Part shown: piece after piece, positions 17,347-26,762 of the stretch
Layout of the letters: each line of letters begins with the position of its first letter
Position numbering within the stretch: the stretch's first letter is position 1
Origin: Thetidibacter halocola
GTDB taxonomy: Bacteria; Pseudomonadota; Alphaproteobacteria; Rhodobacterales; Rhodobacteraceae
Reading direction: 5' to 3'
DNA: 64,000 nucleotides
NCBI RefSeq assembly: GCF_018224955.1
Contig: NZ_JAGTUU010000007.1
Coordinates: 124,001 to 188,000, forward strand
Position numbers and translations under genes: made by a program
The notes under the pieces: generated by a model
The model's input: the letters and a program-made list of their open reading frames with translations, nothing else
The model's database searches: none
Told to the model about the DNA's origin: nothing

Positions 17347-17808
17347 ATGGCCATAACCTTGAAAATCAATGGACAGGAACACGCGGTCGAGGCGCCGCCC
17401 GACATGCCGCTGCTCTGGGCGATTCGGGACATCGTCCGGCTTACCGGCACCAAGTTCGGCTGCGGCGTGGCGTCCTGCGGGGCCTGCACGGTGCATGTGG
17501 ACGGCCAGCCAACGCGGTCCTGCCAGGCCTGGATCGGTGACCTGGAAGGCGCAGAGATCACGACGATCGAGGGCTTGCAGGGCCGAGTCGCCGAGGCCGT
17601 GCAGGGCGCGTGGCGCGACCTGGACGTGGTACAATGCGGCTACTGCCAGTCGGGCCAGATCATGCAGGCGATCGGCCTGCTGACCGAGACGCCCAAGCCC
17701 AGCGATGACGACATCGACGCGGCGATGAACGGCAATGTCTGCCGCTGCGCGACCTATGTCCGCATCCGCGCCGCGATCCACGAAGCCGCCAAGCGACTGG
17801 AGGCCTGA
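17347..17808 (+). CDS. (2Fe-2S) subunit of an IorA-type molybdenum hydroxylase
   Basis: A 153-residue electron-transfer subunit with two [2Fe-2S] centres. The plant-ferredoxin-like cluster ligands are C39, C44, C47 and C59 (GCGVASCGACTVHVDG ... RSCQAW). The helical domain carries CGYCQSGQ near residue 98 and CRCATY near 138. It belongs to the xanthine dehydrogenase small-subunit family in the form used by isoquinoline 1-oxidoreductase and some aldehyde oxidases. It is 3 bases upstream of its large subunit. No FAD subunit is encoded nearby, so electrons probably go to a cytochrome or a membrane acceptor. Confidence 0.93.
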   Translation: MAITLKINGQEHAVEAPPDMPLLWAIRDIVRLTGTKFGCGVASCGACTVHVDGQPTRSCQAWIGDLEGAEITTIEGLQGRVAEAVQGAWRDLDVVQCGYCQSGQIMQAIGLLTETPKPSDDDIDAAMNGNVCRCATYVRIRAAIHEAAKRLEA

Positions 17809-17811
17809 GCC

Positions 17812-19962
17812 ATGACCCTCAAGACATCCCGCCGCGCCTTCCTGAGGGGCGCATCCGCCGCCGTCGCGACGCTGGTCGTGGGACTGGACCCGCGTGGCGC
17901 ATGGGCCGCCGGACACGGTGGCGACCTGGTGCCCAACCCCTTTGTCAGGATCGGCGCTGATGGCAGCGTGACCGTCATCGCCAAGCATTTCGAGATGGGG
18001 CAGGGCACAACGACCGGCCTTGCCTCGCTGCTGGCAGAGGAACTGGACGCCGACTGGGAACAGGTCCGGGTCGAATTCGCGCCGGCCAACACGCAGCTTT
18101 ACGTCAACACGCTGTTCGGTGTGCAGGGCACGGGCGGCTCGACCGCTCTGGCCAACAGCTTCATGCAGTATCGAGAGGCCGGAGCCGCGGCGCGGTCGCT
18201 GCTGGTGCAGGCGGCGGCAGCCGAATGGGGCGTGCCCGCGGCCGAGATCACGGTCGCCAATGGCGTCGTCAGCCATGGCGACAAGAACGCCGGGTTCGGC
18301 GACCTCGTGGGCAGGGTGCCCGCCGATGCGCAGCCTGACGTGGTGGTCAAGACACCGGCTCAATTCGCACTGATCGGCAGGGACAAGCTGCCGCGCAAGG
18401 ACAGCGCCGCCAAGACCGACGGCACCGCGACCTTCGCGATGGACGTGATGCCCGAGGGCGTGATCTTTGCCGTGATCGCCCACGCGCCGAAATTCGGCGG
18501 CACGGTGGTATCCTTCGATGCGACCGAGGCGCTGGCCATGCCCGGCGTGATCGACGTGAAACAGGTGCCGATGGGCGTGGCGGTCTATGCGGAAAACACC
18601 TGGGCCGCGATGATGGCGCGCGACGCGGTGCAGATCGAGTGGGATTTCTCGAACGCCGAGACCCGCTCGATGGACGCGATGGAGGCAGAATACGCCGCCG
18701 CGATGGATCAGCCGGGCCTGCCCGCCCGCGCCGATGGCGGCACGGACGATGCGCTGGGCGCCGCGGCCAGCACCATCGAGGCCGAGTTCCACTTCCCCTT
18801 CCTTGCCCATGCGCCGATGGAAACGCTCAACTGCGTGGTCCAGATCAAGGATGGCAAGGTGCAGGTCTGGGACGGCTCGCAGTTCCAGACCGTCACGCAG
18901 GGCGCGGTCGGCGCGGTCTCGGGTGTCGGGCCGGAAAACGTGGCCATCGAGACGGTCTATGCCGGCGGTTCCTTCGGGCGCCGGGCGAACTTCACTTCGG
19001 ATTACGAGGTCGAGGCCACCTTCGCCGCGCAGGCGCTGGGCACCGACCGCCCGGTGAAACTGGTCTGGACGCGCGAGGACGACATTCGCGGCGGCTATTA
19101 CCGTCCGATGACGCGGCACCGCATCCGCGCGGGTGTCGATGCCGACGGCAAGCTGACCGGCTGGCATTCGACCATCGCCAACAAATCGATCTTCACCGGC
19201 ACCCCGATGGAGGCGATGGCGGTGAATGGCGGGGTCGACCATTTCAGCGTCGAGGGCGTGGTGGATACTGAATACGCCCTTCCTGCGATGCAGGTGGACC
19301 TGCACAACATGCAGTCGGCGGTGCCGGTGCTGTGGTGGCGGTCGGTCGGGCATTCGCATTCCGGCTACGCGATGGAGGTGGCCATCGACATGGCGGCAGA
19401 GGCGGCGGGCCGCGATCCGGTGGAATTCCGGCGCGAGTTGCTGGCGAATGCGCCGCGCTCGCTGGGGGTGCTGAACCTGGTGGCGGAAAAGGCGGACTGG
19501 GGCGCGCCGCTGCCTGCGGGCTGGGGCCGGGGCGTAGCGGTGCACAAGTCGTTCAACACCTATGTCGCCGAGGTGGCCGAGGTGTCGACCGACGCCGAGG
19601 GCCGGGTAAAGCTCGAACGTTTCGTTGCCGCTGTCGATCTGGGCGTCGCGGTGAACCCTGACGTGATCCGCGCGCAGGTCGAGGGCTCCATCGGCTATGG
19701 CCTGGGCCACGTGATGCGACAGAAGATCACCTTCACCGAGGGCGAGGTCGACCAGTCGAACTTCCCCGACTACGAGCCGCTGCGCATCGCCGACATGCCG
19801 CGGGTCGAGGTGCATATTGTTCCCTCGACCGAGGCGCCGACCGGCATCGGCGAGCCGGGCCTGCCACCTGCCGGGCCGGCACTGGCCAACGCGATTTACG
19901 CCGCGACCGGCAAGCGCGTGATGCGCCTGCCGATGGTGGATGACGGGATCGTCTTTGCCTGA
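17812..19962 (+). CDS. Molybdopterin-binding large subunit, IorB-type, Tat-exported
   Basis: A 716-residue catalytic subunit of the xanthine dehydrogenase family. The N-terminus carries a twin-arginine signal ([20 protein letters not shown], cleavage near GAWA), so the complex is probably folded in the cytoplasm and exported to the periplasm. Cofactor-binding segments include [18 protein letters not shown] near residue 62, [10 protein letters not shown] near 385, and the active-site glutamate loop [18 protein letters not shown] near 680. The substrate (N-heterocycle or aldehyde) cannot be told. It is followed by a hairpin. Confidence 0.92.
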   Translation: MTLKTSRRAFLRGASAAVATLVVGLDPRGAWAAGHGGDLVPNPFVRIGADGSVTVIAKHFEMGQGTTTGLASLLAEELDADWEQVRVEFAPANTQLYVNTLFGVQGTGGSTALANSFMQYREAGAAARSLLVQAAAAEWGVPAAEITVANGVVSHGDKNAGFGDLVGRVPADAQPDVVVKTPAQFALIGRDKLPRKDSAAKTDGTATFAMDVMPEGVIFAVIAHAPKFGGTVVSFDATEALAMPGVIDVKQVPMGVAVYAENTWAAMMARDAVQIEWDFSNAETRSMDAMEAEYAAAMDQPGLPARADGGTDDALGAAASTIEAEFHFPFLAHAPMETLNCVVQIKDGKVQVWDGSQFQTVTQGAVGAVSGVGPENVAIETVYAGGSFGRRANFTSDYEVEATFAAQALGTDRPVKLVWTREDDIRGGYYRPMTRHRIRAGVDADGKLTGWHSTIANKSIFTGTPMEAMAVNGGVDHFSVEGVVDTEYALPAMQVDLHNMQSAVPVLWWRSVGHSHSGYAMEVAIDMAAEAAGRDPVEFRRELLANAPRSLGVLNLVAEKADWGAPLPAGWGRGVAVHKSFNTYVAEVAEVSTDAEGRVKLERFVAAVDLGVAVNPDVIRAQVEGSIGYGLGHVMRQKITFTEGEVDQSNFPDYEPLRIADMPRVEVHIVPSTEAPTGIGEPGLPPAGPALANAIYAATGKRVMRLPMVDDGIVFA

Positions 19963-19971
19963 CAATTTGGC

Positions 19972-19994
19972 GCCGCCCCGGAATCCGGGGCGGC
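19972..19994 (+). terminator. GC-rich hairpin after the molybdenum hydroxylase genes
   Basis: The perfect stem GCCGCCCCG (19972-19980) pairs with CGGGGCGGC (19986-19994) with a 5-base loop. No T run follows, so it may be an mRNA-stabilising or weak terminator structure. Confidence 0.55.
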
Positions 19995-20099
19995 CCTTGT
20001 CCATGCGATGCGCCCAGCGATGTGACGGCACTCCCGCCAAGGGGTTCCGCACGGAGGCGATGCCAACTGAGGGCGTTCTGCACAGGCGGACCTTTGTTG

Positions 20100-20876
20100 C
20101 TAGACCCGCCGCGCCGATACAACCACATGCGTCAGTGAGAAAAAGAACCGGCCCTCGCGCGCCAGCGCCTCCTGTTCGTCGCTCCAGTCCCTGGCTTCTT
20201 CTGCGGAAACATGACCGTTCTGAACCGCGTAGCGTGTCATGAAGACCATCATCATGCGCGCGATCCCGTCCGTCCGCAGCAGATGGTCGACGAAGGTGAA
20301 CGGTGCGACGGAGTCGACCTCGAAGCTCGCGTTCCTCAGCAGCGCGGGTAGAAGCAGGGGAAGATCGGTATGCACCACGTGGCGATCCCAGGCATTGCAG
20401 AGTCGCGCCATGCGGTCGGGCTTTTCGCTGTGCCAGACCAGGCTGCCGAACAGCATGTCACCCAGCACCAGCCGCCCGCCGGGCCTCAGGACCCGGTGCA
20501 GATCGGTCAGCGCAGCGGGGACGTCCTCGATATATTCAAAGACCTGAACCGAAACGGCGCGGTCCACGCCGGAAGTGTCCAGCGGCAGGTCGCCGGCCAT
20601 GCCATCACGGATGGAGACATTGTCCATGTTACCGGTTCGCGCCTCGGCGGCACCTCGCATGTCCGCGCTCGGGTCGATACCGATCACCTGCCCGAAGGGA
20701 CCGACGGCGCGCGCCAGATCGGCTGTCATCAGCCCGTTTCCACATCCCAGATCGAGCACCGTGTCGCCGGGCCGCGGGTCGAGCGCGAAAAAATTCGCCC
20801 GGCGCCGTTCCGTGATATCGCGTCCAAGGTAGGCGGTTTCGAGCAGGCGCGTCGTTGCAGCATCGAATTGCAGCAT
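20100..20876 (-). CDS. Class I SAM-dependent methyltransferase
   Basis: A 258-residue methyltransferase with SAM motif I VLDLGCGNGLM near residue 41, an acidic motif II region (IGIDPSADM) and a post-motif LRPGGRLVLGDM. It resembles UbiE/arsenite-type methyltransferases in layout, but no substrate-specific residues are visible. It is divergent from the omega-aminotransferase across 131 bases and convergent with the molybdenum hydroxylase genes. The substrate is unknown. Confidence 0.85.
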   Translation of the reverse strand: MLQFDAATTRLLETAYLGRDITERRRANFFALDPRPGDTVLDLGCGNGLMTADLARAVGPFGQVIGIDPSADMRGAAEARTGNMDNVSIRDGMAGDLPLDTSGVDRAVSVQVFEYIEDVPAALTDLHRVLRPGGRLVLGDMLFGSLVWHSEKPDRMARLCNAWDRHVVHTDLPLLLPALLRNASFEVDSVAPFTFVDHLLRTDGIARMMMVFMTRYAVQNGHVSAEEARDWSDEQEALAREGRFFFSLTHVVVSARRV

Positions 20877-21007
20877 CGAAATGTCCTTTTATGGAATATC
20901 GTGCATTATGCCACGGATTTCCCGCCTGCGCCAAACGCGGCGTTCTGGACAGCACGCGGACTGTCGCTAAAAGATCCAGCATTCAGATATCAGCACCGAG
21001 GCCCGCC

Positions 21008-22357
21008 ATGAAGGACGACAACTTTCTCAAAGAGAACAACGCCCGCCAGCTGTGGAGCCCGATGGGTCACCCGCGCGAGCAGATGGAACAGCCGCCCAAG
21101 ATCATCACGCGGGCCGAAGGCGTCTACATCACCGATATCGACGGGCATTCCGTTGTCGATGCTGTGGGCGGGCTGTGGTGTGTGAACCTCGGGTATTCCA
21201 ACGACGCCATCAAGGAGGCGATCAGCCGCCAACTGTATGACATGCCGTATTGCTCGGGCTTCGCGGGCAGCACGCATCCGATGGCCATCGAGGCCGCGCA
21301 TGCGGTGCAGGAGTTCTTTGCCGAGGACGGGATCGAGAGGGTCTTCTTCACCTCGGGCGGTGGCGACAGCGTGGACACCTGCCTGCGTCTTGCCCGGCAG
21401 TATCACAAGCTGCGCGGTGAGCCAGGCCGGACCAAGTTCCTGAGCCTGAAGAAGGGCTATCACGGCACCCATTGGGGTGGCGCCAGCGTAAACGGCAACA
21501 ACCGATTCCGCATCAATTACGAGCCGCTGCTGCCGGGCTGCTACCACCTGCCCGCGCCCTACACCTATCGCAACCCGTTCGACGAGACCGACCCGGCCCT
21601 GCTGGCGCAGAAGATCGCCGCCATGATGGAAGACGAGATCGCTTTCCAGGACCCCTCGACCATCGCCGCTTTCATCATGGAGCCAATCCTGGGCGCGGGC
21701 GGGGTGATCGTGCCGCACGAGACCTTCATGCCCCTGATGCGCGACATCTGCGACCGTCATGGCATCCTGATGATTGCGGACGAGGTCATCACCGGTTTCG
21801 GCCGCACCGGCCATTGGTCGGGCTCGCGCCACTGGGGGGTCAAGCCCGACCTGATGAGCGCCGCAAAGGGCATCACCAGCGCCTATGTGCCGGTGGGGGC
21901 GGCTCTGATTTCCGGAAAGGTGGCCGAGGTGTTCGAAGGCGCGGGCGCTGCCGGCACGATCTGGCACGGCTACACTTATTCGGCGCATCCGGTGGGCGCG
22001 GCGGCGGTCGTCGCCTGCATGTCCGAGACGCTGCGCCTGAACACCGCCGCCAATGCGGGGCCGCGGGGCACACAGCTTTTCGAGGGCGTCAAGCGACTGG
22101 CCGGGAAATATGACGTGATCGGCGATGTGCGCGGCGGGCATGGGTTGATGACGGGCATCGAGATCGTCTCGGATCGGACGAAGAAGACCCCGATGGACGC
22201 CGCCACCATGAAGCGCCTGCACCAGGCCACATACGAGGCCGGCGCGATGGTGCGGTTGGGGATGCACAACATCCTGATGTCGCCGCCCCTGACCATCACC
22301 GAGCAGGAGGTCGACACCGTCCTGTCCGCGCTCGACGCGGGCTTCGCCGCAATCTGA
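21008..22357 (+). CDS. Class III (omega-type) PLP aminotransferase
   Basis: A 449-residue fold-type I transaminase of the AGAT-III group. The PLP motifs are IADEVITGFGRTG, with the pyridine-binding aspartate near residue 258, and SAAKGITSAYVPVGA, with the Schiff-base lysine near 287. The phosphate-binding loop is TSGGGDSVD near 115. The family includes taurine-pyruvate, beta-alanine-pyruvate and polyamine transaminases; the substrate cannot be fixed from sequence alone. The ATG at 21008 is chosen over 20855 because homology begins there. Confidence 0.9.
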   Translation: MKDDNFLKENNARQLWSPMGHPREQMEQPPKIITRAEGVYITDIDGHSVVDAVGGLWCVNLGYSNDAIKEAISRQLYDMPYCSGFAGSTHPMAIEAAHAVQEFFAEDGIERVFFTSGGGDSVDTCLRLARQYHKLRGEPGRTKFLSLKKGYHGTHWGGASVNGNNRFRINYEPLLPGCYHLPAPYTYRNPFDETDPALLAQKIAAMMEDEIAFQDPSTIAAFIMEPILGAGGVIVPHETFMPLMRDICDRHGILMIADEVITGFGRTGHWSGSRHWGVKPDLMSAAKGITSAYVPVGAALISGKVAEVFEGAGAAGTIWHGYTYSAHPVGAAAVVACMSETLRLNTAANAGPRGTQLFEGVKRLAGKYDVIGDVRGGHGLMTGIEIVSDRTKKTPMDAATMKRLHQATYEAGAMVRLGMHNILMSPPLTITEQEVDTVLSALDAGFAAI

Positions 22358-22374
22358 TCGGAATTGCAATGACT

Positions 22375-22405
22375 TGCCCGGCCATTTCGGAATGGTGGCC
22401 GGGCA
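22375..22405 (+). terminator. Hairpin between the aminotransferase and cydA
   Basis: TGCCCGG (22375-22381) pairs with CCGGGCA (22399-22405), enclosing an inner CCATT-TCGG-AATGG hairpin. There is no T run. It may end the aminotransferase transcript or fold in the cydA leader. Confidence 0.45.
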
Positions 22406-22493
22406 GGTGCGAAGTGCTGTCGCAGTCACCGGAAAAGCGGCATTTCTCCCCTATGTTCACCCTCAACCGAGGTAAAACATCAGGGGCTTCCAG

Positions 22494-23900
22494 ATGGACG
22501 CGCTTCTTCTGTCCCGTATCCAGTTCGGGGCGAACATATCCTTCCACATCCTCTTTCCCACGATCACCATCGCGCTGGGCTGGGTGCTGCTGTTCTTCAA
22601 GCTGCGCTTCAACGCGACCGGCGACCAGAAGTGGATGGAGGCCTATCGCCTCTGGGTAAAGGTCTTTGCCCTGTCCTTTGCGATGGGCGTGGTCAGCGGC
22701 ATCACCATGTCCTTCCAGTTCGGCACCAATTGGCCGGGCTTCATGGAGACGGTGGGCAACATCGCGGGGCCCTTGCTGGCCTACGAGGTGCTGACGGCCT
22801 TCTTCCTCGAGGCGGTGTTCCTGGGGATCATGCTGTTCGGCTTTTCCAAGGTGCCGGGCTGGCTGCACACGCTGGCGACCTTCCTGGTGGCCTTCGGCAC
22901 GACCATGTCGGCCTTCTGGATCATCGTGCTCAACAGCTGGATGCACACGCCCGCAGGCTTCGAGATGCGCGAGGGTGTGGCTCATGCGACCGACTGGATG
23001 GCGATCGTCTTCAACCCGTCCATGCCTTACCGGCTGGTGCACATGCTCCTGGCCTCTGGCCTGACGGTGGCCTTCCTCATCGCGGGTCTCTCGGCCTTTG
23101 CCTGGCTGATCGGGCATCGCACGGCGGGCACCCGCGCCACGCTGCGCACCGGCCTCGTGATGGGCGCCGTGCTGATCCCGATCCAGATCCTGGCGGGCGA
23201 CATGCACGGGCTGAACACGCTGGAGCATCAGCCGCAGAAGGTCGCGGCGATGGAGGGCAACTGGGAGACGGGAGGCAACGTGCCGCTGCTGCTGTTTGCC
23301 CTGCCAGATGAAGAGGCGCGCCAGAACCGGTTCGAGATCGGCATCCCGAACGGCGCCTCGCTGATCCTGAAACACCATGCGGATGGCGTCGTGCCCGGCC
23401 TGAACGACTTCGTGGCCGAGGACGGCACTGTACTGCACCCACCCGTTGCGCCGGTGTTCTGGAGCTTCCGCATCATGGTGGGCACCGGAATGGCGATGCT
23501 GGCACTCAGCTGGGCGGGCGTGATGCTGATGACCTTCCGCAAGATCACGGTGAATGGCACGCGCCGGCGTGCCGGGATCGACGGTCTGCCGATGCCGCTG
23601 CTTTACGCGCTTGTGCCGATGGCCTTCTCAGGCTGGGTCGCCACGCTGGCGGGCTGGTACACGACCGAGATCGGCCGCCAGCCCTGGTTGGTTCAGGGCG
23701 TGCTGAGCACCGAACAGGCGGTGGCGGCGGTGCCGGCACCCTTTGTCGGCCTGTCGCTTGCCGCCTACCTCGCGATCTACGCGGTTCTGTTGGTCGCCTA
23801 TGTCTCGGCGCTGTTCTACCTGGTTCGCAAGGCGGCCAAGGGCGAGGGCGTGACGCCCGCAGCGCCGCTGGCCGCCCATGCCCCCTTGCCGGCGGAGTAA
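22494..23900 (+). CDS. cydA: Cytochrome bd-type (cyanide-insensitive) quinol oxidase subunit I
   Basis: A 468-residue integral membrane subunit with about nine helices. It carries the quinol-binding and haem b/d ligands of the bd oxidase family. The N-terminal ISFHILFPTITIALGW includes an early haem-ligand histidine, and the conserved GWYTTEIGRQPWLVQG lies near residue 385. Its short Q-loop and length fit the CioA/cyanide-insensitive class rather than E. coli CydA. It reduces oxygen to water and contributes a proton gradient without pumping. It is followed 4 bases later by cydB; no cydX, cydC or cydD is seen. Confidence 0.95.
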   Translation: MDALLLSRIQFGANISFHILFPTITIALGWVLLFFKLRFNATGDQKWMEAYRLWVKVFALSFAMGVVSGITMSFQFGTNWPGFMETVGNIAGPLLAYEVLTAFFLEAVFLGIMLFGFSKVPGWLHTLATFLVAFGTTMSAFWIIVLNSWMHTPAGFEMREGVAHATDWMAIVFNPSMPYRLVHMLLASGLTVAFLIAGLSAFAWLIGHRTAGTRATLRTGLVMGAVLIPIQILAGDMHGLNTLEHQPQKVAAMEGNWETGGNVPLLLFALPDEEARQNRFEIGIPNGASLILKHHADGVVPGLNDFVAEDGTVLHPPVAPVFWSFRIMVGTGMAMLALSWAGVMLMTFRKITVNGTRRRAGIDGLPMPLLYALVPMAFSGWVATLAGWYTTEIGRQPWLVQGVLSTEQAVAAVPAPFVGLSLAAYLAIYAVLLVAYVSALFYLVRKAAKGEGVTPAAPLAAHAPLPAE

Positions 23901-23904
23901 GGCC

Positions 23905-24915
23905 ATGACCTTGTTCGGAGATCCCGCAACCTGGCTGCCGCTGACCTTTGCCGCGCTGATGGGCCTGTCGATTTTGATCTACGTCGTGCTCGACGGGTTC
24001 GATCTGGGCGTCGGGGTGCTGTTCCCCTTCGCCGAGGATACGGAAAAGGACCGCATGATCGCCAGCATCGGCCCCTTCTGGGATGCCAACGAGACCTGGC
24101 TGGTGCTGGCCATCGGCATCCTGCTGGTGGCCTTTCCCACGGCGCATGGCACCATCCTGACCGCGCTTTACCTGCCTGTGGCGGTCATGCTGATAGGCCT
24201 GATCCTGCGCGGCGTCGCGTTCGAATTCCGGGTCAAGGCGCCTGTGCAGCAGAAGGGCCGCTGGAACATGGCGTTTCTCGTCGGGTCGCTGATGACCTCG
24301 CTGTCGCAGGGCTTCATGCTGGGCCTCTACATCATGGGGCTGGATGTGACGCTCTTCACGCTGGGCTTCGCTGCGATCACGGCGGTGTTCCTGACGGTGG
24401 CCTACAGCTTCATCGGGGCGACCTGGCTGATCCTCAAGACCGACGGTTCGTTGCAACAGAAGGCGGTCGTTTGGGCGCGGGGCGGCATCTGGGGGCTGGT
24501 TCTGGGCATGGGCGCGGTTTCGGTCGCGTCGCCGCTGGTCAGCGAGCGGATCTGGGGCAAGTGGTTTTCCATCCCCGAGATCTTCCTGCTGGCACCGCTG
24601 CCCCTGATGTCGGCATTGCTGATCTCACTTCTGGCCTATGCGCTGCGCCACCTGCCCACCCGGAACGACAGCTGGGCCTGGTTCCCCTTTGTCGCGACGA
24701 TCGTGCTGTTCGTGCTGGGCTTCTTCGGGATGGCCTACAGCTTCTATCCCTACGTGGTGCCAGAGCAACTGACGATCTACGAGGCGGCCAGCGCGCCGGA
24801 AAGCCTCTTCATCATCCTGATCGGGGTTTGTTTCGTGCTGCCGATGATCCTGGGCTACACCGCGCTCGCCTACACGATCTTCCGTGGCAAGGCGACGACG
24901 CTCAGCTATGACTGA
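23905..24915 (+). CDS. cydB: Cytochrome bd-type quinol oxidase subunit II
   Basis: A 336-residue polytopic partner of CydA with eight or nine helices. Family features are the N-terminal YVVLDGFDLGVGVLFPF and FWDANETWLVLAIG near residue 55. The start ATG at 23905 follows the cydA stop by 4 bases; an in-frame start 9 codons upstream lies within cydA. The pair forms the oxidase used under low oxygen, or with sulfide or cyanide present. That would suit the adjoining sulfide-type regulation, though this link is inference. Confidence 0.95.
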   Translation: MTLFGDPATWLPLTFAALMGLSILIYVVLDGFDLGVGVLFPFAEDTEKDRMIASIGPFWDANETWLVLAIGILLVAFPTAHGTILTALYLPVAVMLIGLILRGVAFEFRVKAPVQQKGRWNMAFLVGSLMTSLSQGFMLGLYIMGLDVTLFTLGFAAITAVFLTVAYSFIGATWLILKTDGSLQQKAVVWARGGIWGLVLGMGAVSVASPLVSERIWGKWFSIPEIFLLAPLPLMSALLISLLAYALRHLPTRNDSWAWFPFVATIVLFVLGFFGMAYSFYPYVVPEQLTIYEAASAPESLFIILIGVCFVLPMILGYTALAYTIFRGKATTLSYD

Positions 24916-24920
24916 GGCTG

Positions 24921-24944
24921 CGCAGCCCCGCGACAGGGGCTGCG
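24921..24944 (+). terminator. Hairpin after cydB
   Basis: CGCAGCCCC (24921-24929) pairs with GGGGCTGCG (24936-24944), a 9-bp perfect stem with a 6-base loop. No T run is present. It is a likely 3' end structure of cydAB. Confidence 0.6.
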
Positions 24945-24956
24945 ACACTTGACCCT

Positions 24957-24986
24957 GTAACAAATTCACTCCCGTGAATGTATAAG
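24957..24986 (+). promoter_or_regulatory. Promoter with SqrR/BigR-type operator (ATTC-N8-GAAT)
   Basis: The inverted repeat ATTCACTCCCGTGAAT (24964-24979) lies between a -35-like GTAACA (24957-24962) and a -10 TATAAG (24981-24986) with an 18-base spacer. ATTC-N8-GAAT matches the site described for the persulfide-sensing ArsR repressors SqrR (Rhodobacter) and BigR. A repressor there would block RNA polymerase, and sulfane sulfur would release it. A second site with the same geometry precedes the SulP gene. Confidence 0.75.
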
Positions 24987-25017
24987 GCGCGCAGATTTCC
25001 GACTCAGGAGCGCGCCC

Positions 25018-26691
25018 ATGGACTTCCGCAAGATCACCGACGACATGTCGGTCATGCCCCAGATCACTGCAGACGATCTGCCCGCAATCGCGGCGGCGGG
25101 GTATCGGTCGATCATCTGCAACCGTCCCGATGGCGAGGGCGCCGACCAGCCCGCTTTCGAGGAGATCCGCAAGGCGGCGGAAAAGGCGGGGCTCCAGGCC
25201 CGCTATGTCCCGGTCGTGTCGGGCAAGGTGATGGACGAGGATGCGCAGGCCTTTGGGGCCGCGCTGCGCGAATTGCCCAAGCCGGTTCTGGCCTATTGCC
25301 GCACCGGCACGCGCTCGGCCACGCTGTGGTCGCTCGCCGAGGCACGGACCCGCGCGCCGGCCGACATCCTCGCTGCGACCAAGGCGGCGGGCTATGACAT
25401 GGCGGGCGTCGTGCGCCGTATCGTGAACGGCGGCAAGACACCCACGGACGAGGGTGACGCCCGGTTCGACGTTGTGATCGTGGGCGGCGGCGCGGCGGGC
25501 ATCTCCGTTGCCTCCAGCCTGAAATCGCGCAAGCCGGGCCTGAGCATCGCGCTGCTGGACCCGGCCGACATCCACTATTACCAGCCCGGCTGGACAATGG
25601 TCGGCGGCGGCATATTCGAGGCGTCGACCACCGCGCGCACCATGGCCAGCCTGATCCCGCAGGGCGTACACTGGATCAAGTCCGCCGTCGCCGCCTTCGA
25701 GCCGCAGAACAACGCCGTCATCCTCGACGGCTGCCGCGTGGTGAAATACGACCGGCTGATCGTCTGCCCAGGGCTGAAGCTCGACTGGGGCAAGGTCGAG
25801 GGGCTGGTCGAGACGCTGGGCAAGAACGGCGTGACCTCCAACTACCGCTATGACCTCGCACCCTATACCTGGGAACTGGTCAAGGGTCTGAAGGAAGGCC
25901 GCGCGCTGTTCACCCAGCCGCCGATGCCGATCAAATGCGCCGGTGCGCCGCAAAAGGCGCTGTATCTTTCGGGTGACCACTGGTTCCGCACCGGGCGCCT
26001 CAAGAACATCGACATCCAGTTCATGAATGCCGGCGGCGTGCTGTTCGGGGTCAAGGAGTATGTCCCTGCACTGATGGAATACGTCCAGAAATACGACGCC
26101 GACCTGAACTTCTTCCACAACCTGATCCGCGTCGATGGCCCGGCGAAAAAGGCGACCTTCAAGGTGGCCAAGCCGGATACCGAGCCGACCGAGGTCACGG
26201 TCGATTTCGACATGATGCATGTCTGCCCGCCGCAATGCGCGCCGGATTTCATCCGGGTATCGCCGCTGGCCGATGCCGCAGGCTGGGTCGACGTCGACCA
26301 GGCGACGCTGCGCCACAAGACCTATGACAACGTCTGGAGCCTTGGTGACGTGATGAACGCCCCCAACGCCAAGACAGCCGCCGCCGCGCGGATGCAGGCG
26401 CCCATCGTGGCCGAGAACGTGGTTGCGGACATCCGCGGCGGATCGCCCCGCGCGGCCTATAACGGCTATGGTTCGTGCCCGCTGACGGTGGAACGCGGCA
26501 AGATCGTGCTGGCCGAGTTCGGCTATGGCGGCGCGCTGCTGCCCAGCTTTCCCAAGTGGCTGCTGGACGGGACGAAACCCACCCGCGCGGCCTGGATCCT
26601 CAAGGAGCAGATCCTGCCGCCAGTCTACTGGAAGGCGATGCTGCGCGGCAAAGAGTGGATGGCCAAGCCCGAGAAGGTCACGGCGGGCTGA
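25018..26691 (+). CDS. DUF442 phosphatase/rhodanese-like and SQR-like flavoprotein fusion
   Basis: A 557-residue two-domain protein. Residues 1-135 match the DUF442 (TIGR01244) domain of bacterial Blh and sulfurtransferases, with the active-site loop CRTGTRS at C94. Residues 150-557 are a sulfide:quinone oxidoreductase-like flavoprotein with FAD loop GGGAAG at 156-161 and IKCAGAPQKALYL. C307 there aligns by eye with human SQOR Cys201. The second canonical cysteine position (SLGDVMNAP, residue 445) is a valine, and two other cysteines appear at HVCPPQC (403, 407). It probably oxidises sulfide or handles persulfide. The promoter carries an SqrR-type operator. Confidence 0.88.
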   Translation: MDFRKITDDMSVMPQITADDLPAIAAAGYRSIICNRPDGEGADQPAFEEIRKAAEKAGLQARYVPVVSGKVMDEDAQAFGAALRELPKPVLAYCRTGTRSATLWSLAEARTRAPADILAATKAAGYDMAGVVRRIVNGGKTPTDEGDARFDVVIVGGGAAGISVASSLKSRKPGLSIALLDPADIHYYQPGWTMVGGGIFEASTTARTMASLIPQGVHWIKSAVAAFEPQNNAVILDGCRVVKYDRLIVCPGLKLDWGKVEGLVETLGKNGVTSNYRYDLAPYTWELVKGLKEGRALFTQPPMPIKCAGAPQKALYLSGDHWFRTGRLKNIDIQFMNAGGVLFGVKEYVPALMEYVQKYDADLNFFHNLIRVDGPAKKATFKVAKPDTEPTEVTVDFDMMHVCPPQCAPDFIRVSPLADAAGWVDVDQATLRHKTYDNVWSLGDVMNAPNAKTAAAARMQAPIVAENVVADIRGGSPRAAYNGYGSCPLTVERGKIVLAEFGYGGALLPSFPKWLLDGTKPTRAAWILKEQILPPVYWKAMLRGKEWMAKPEKVTAG

Positions 26692-26705
26692 TGCAAGGCA
26701 ATCGC

Positions 26706-26727
26706 GCCCCGGCTTTCGGGCCGGGGC
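26706..26727 (+). terminator. Hairpin after the SQR-like gene
   Basis: GCCCCGGC (26706-26713) pairs with GCCGGGGC (26720-26727) around a TTTCGG loop. There is no T run; it separates the flavoprotein gene from the SulP promoter. Confidence 0.55.
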
Positions 26728-26762
26728 ATTGCCGCCCATGGGCGGACCGGGTCTTTCCGCAC

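Noticed and set aside
17293-20052. Very long minus-strand reading frame opposite the molybdenum hydroxylase genes
   Set aside because: It is antisense to two clearly recognised subunits, is rich in His/Arg/Gly as expected of a GC-rich shadow, and shows no family motif.
24949-24954. TTGACC as the -35 of the SQR-like gene
   Set aside because: The spacing to TATAAG is 26 bases, too long; GTAACA at 24957 gives 18 and matches the layout at the SulP promoter.
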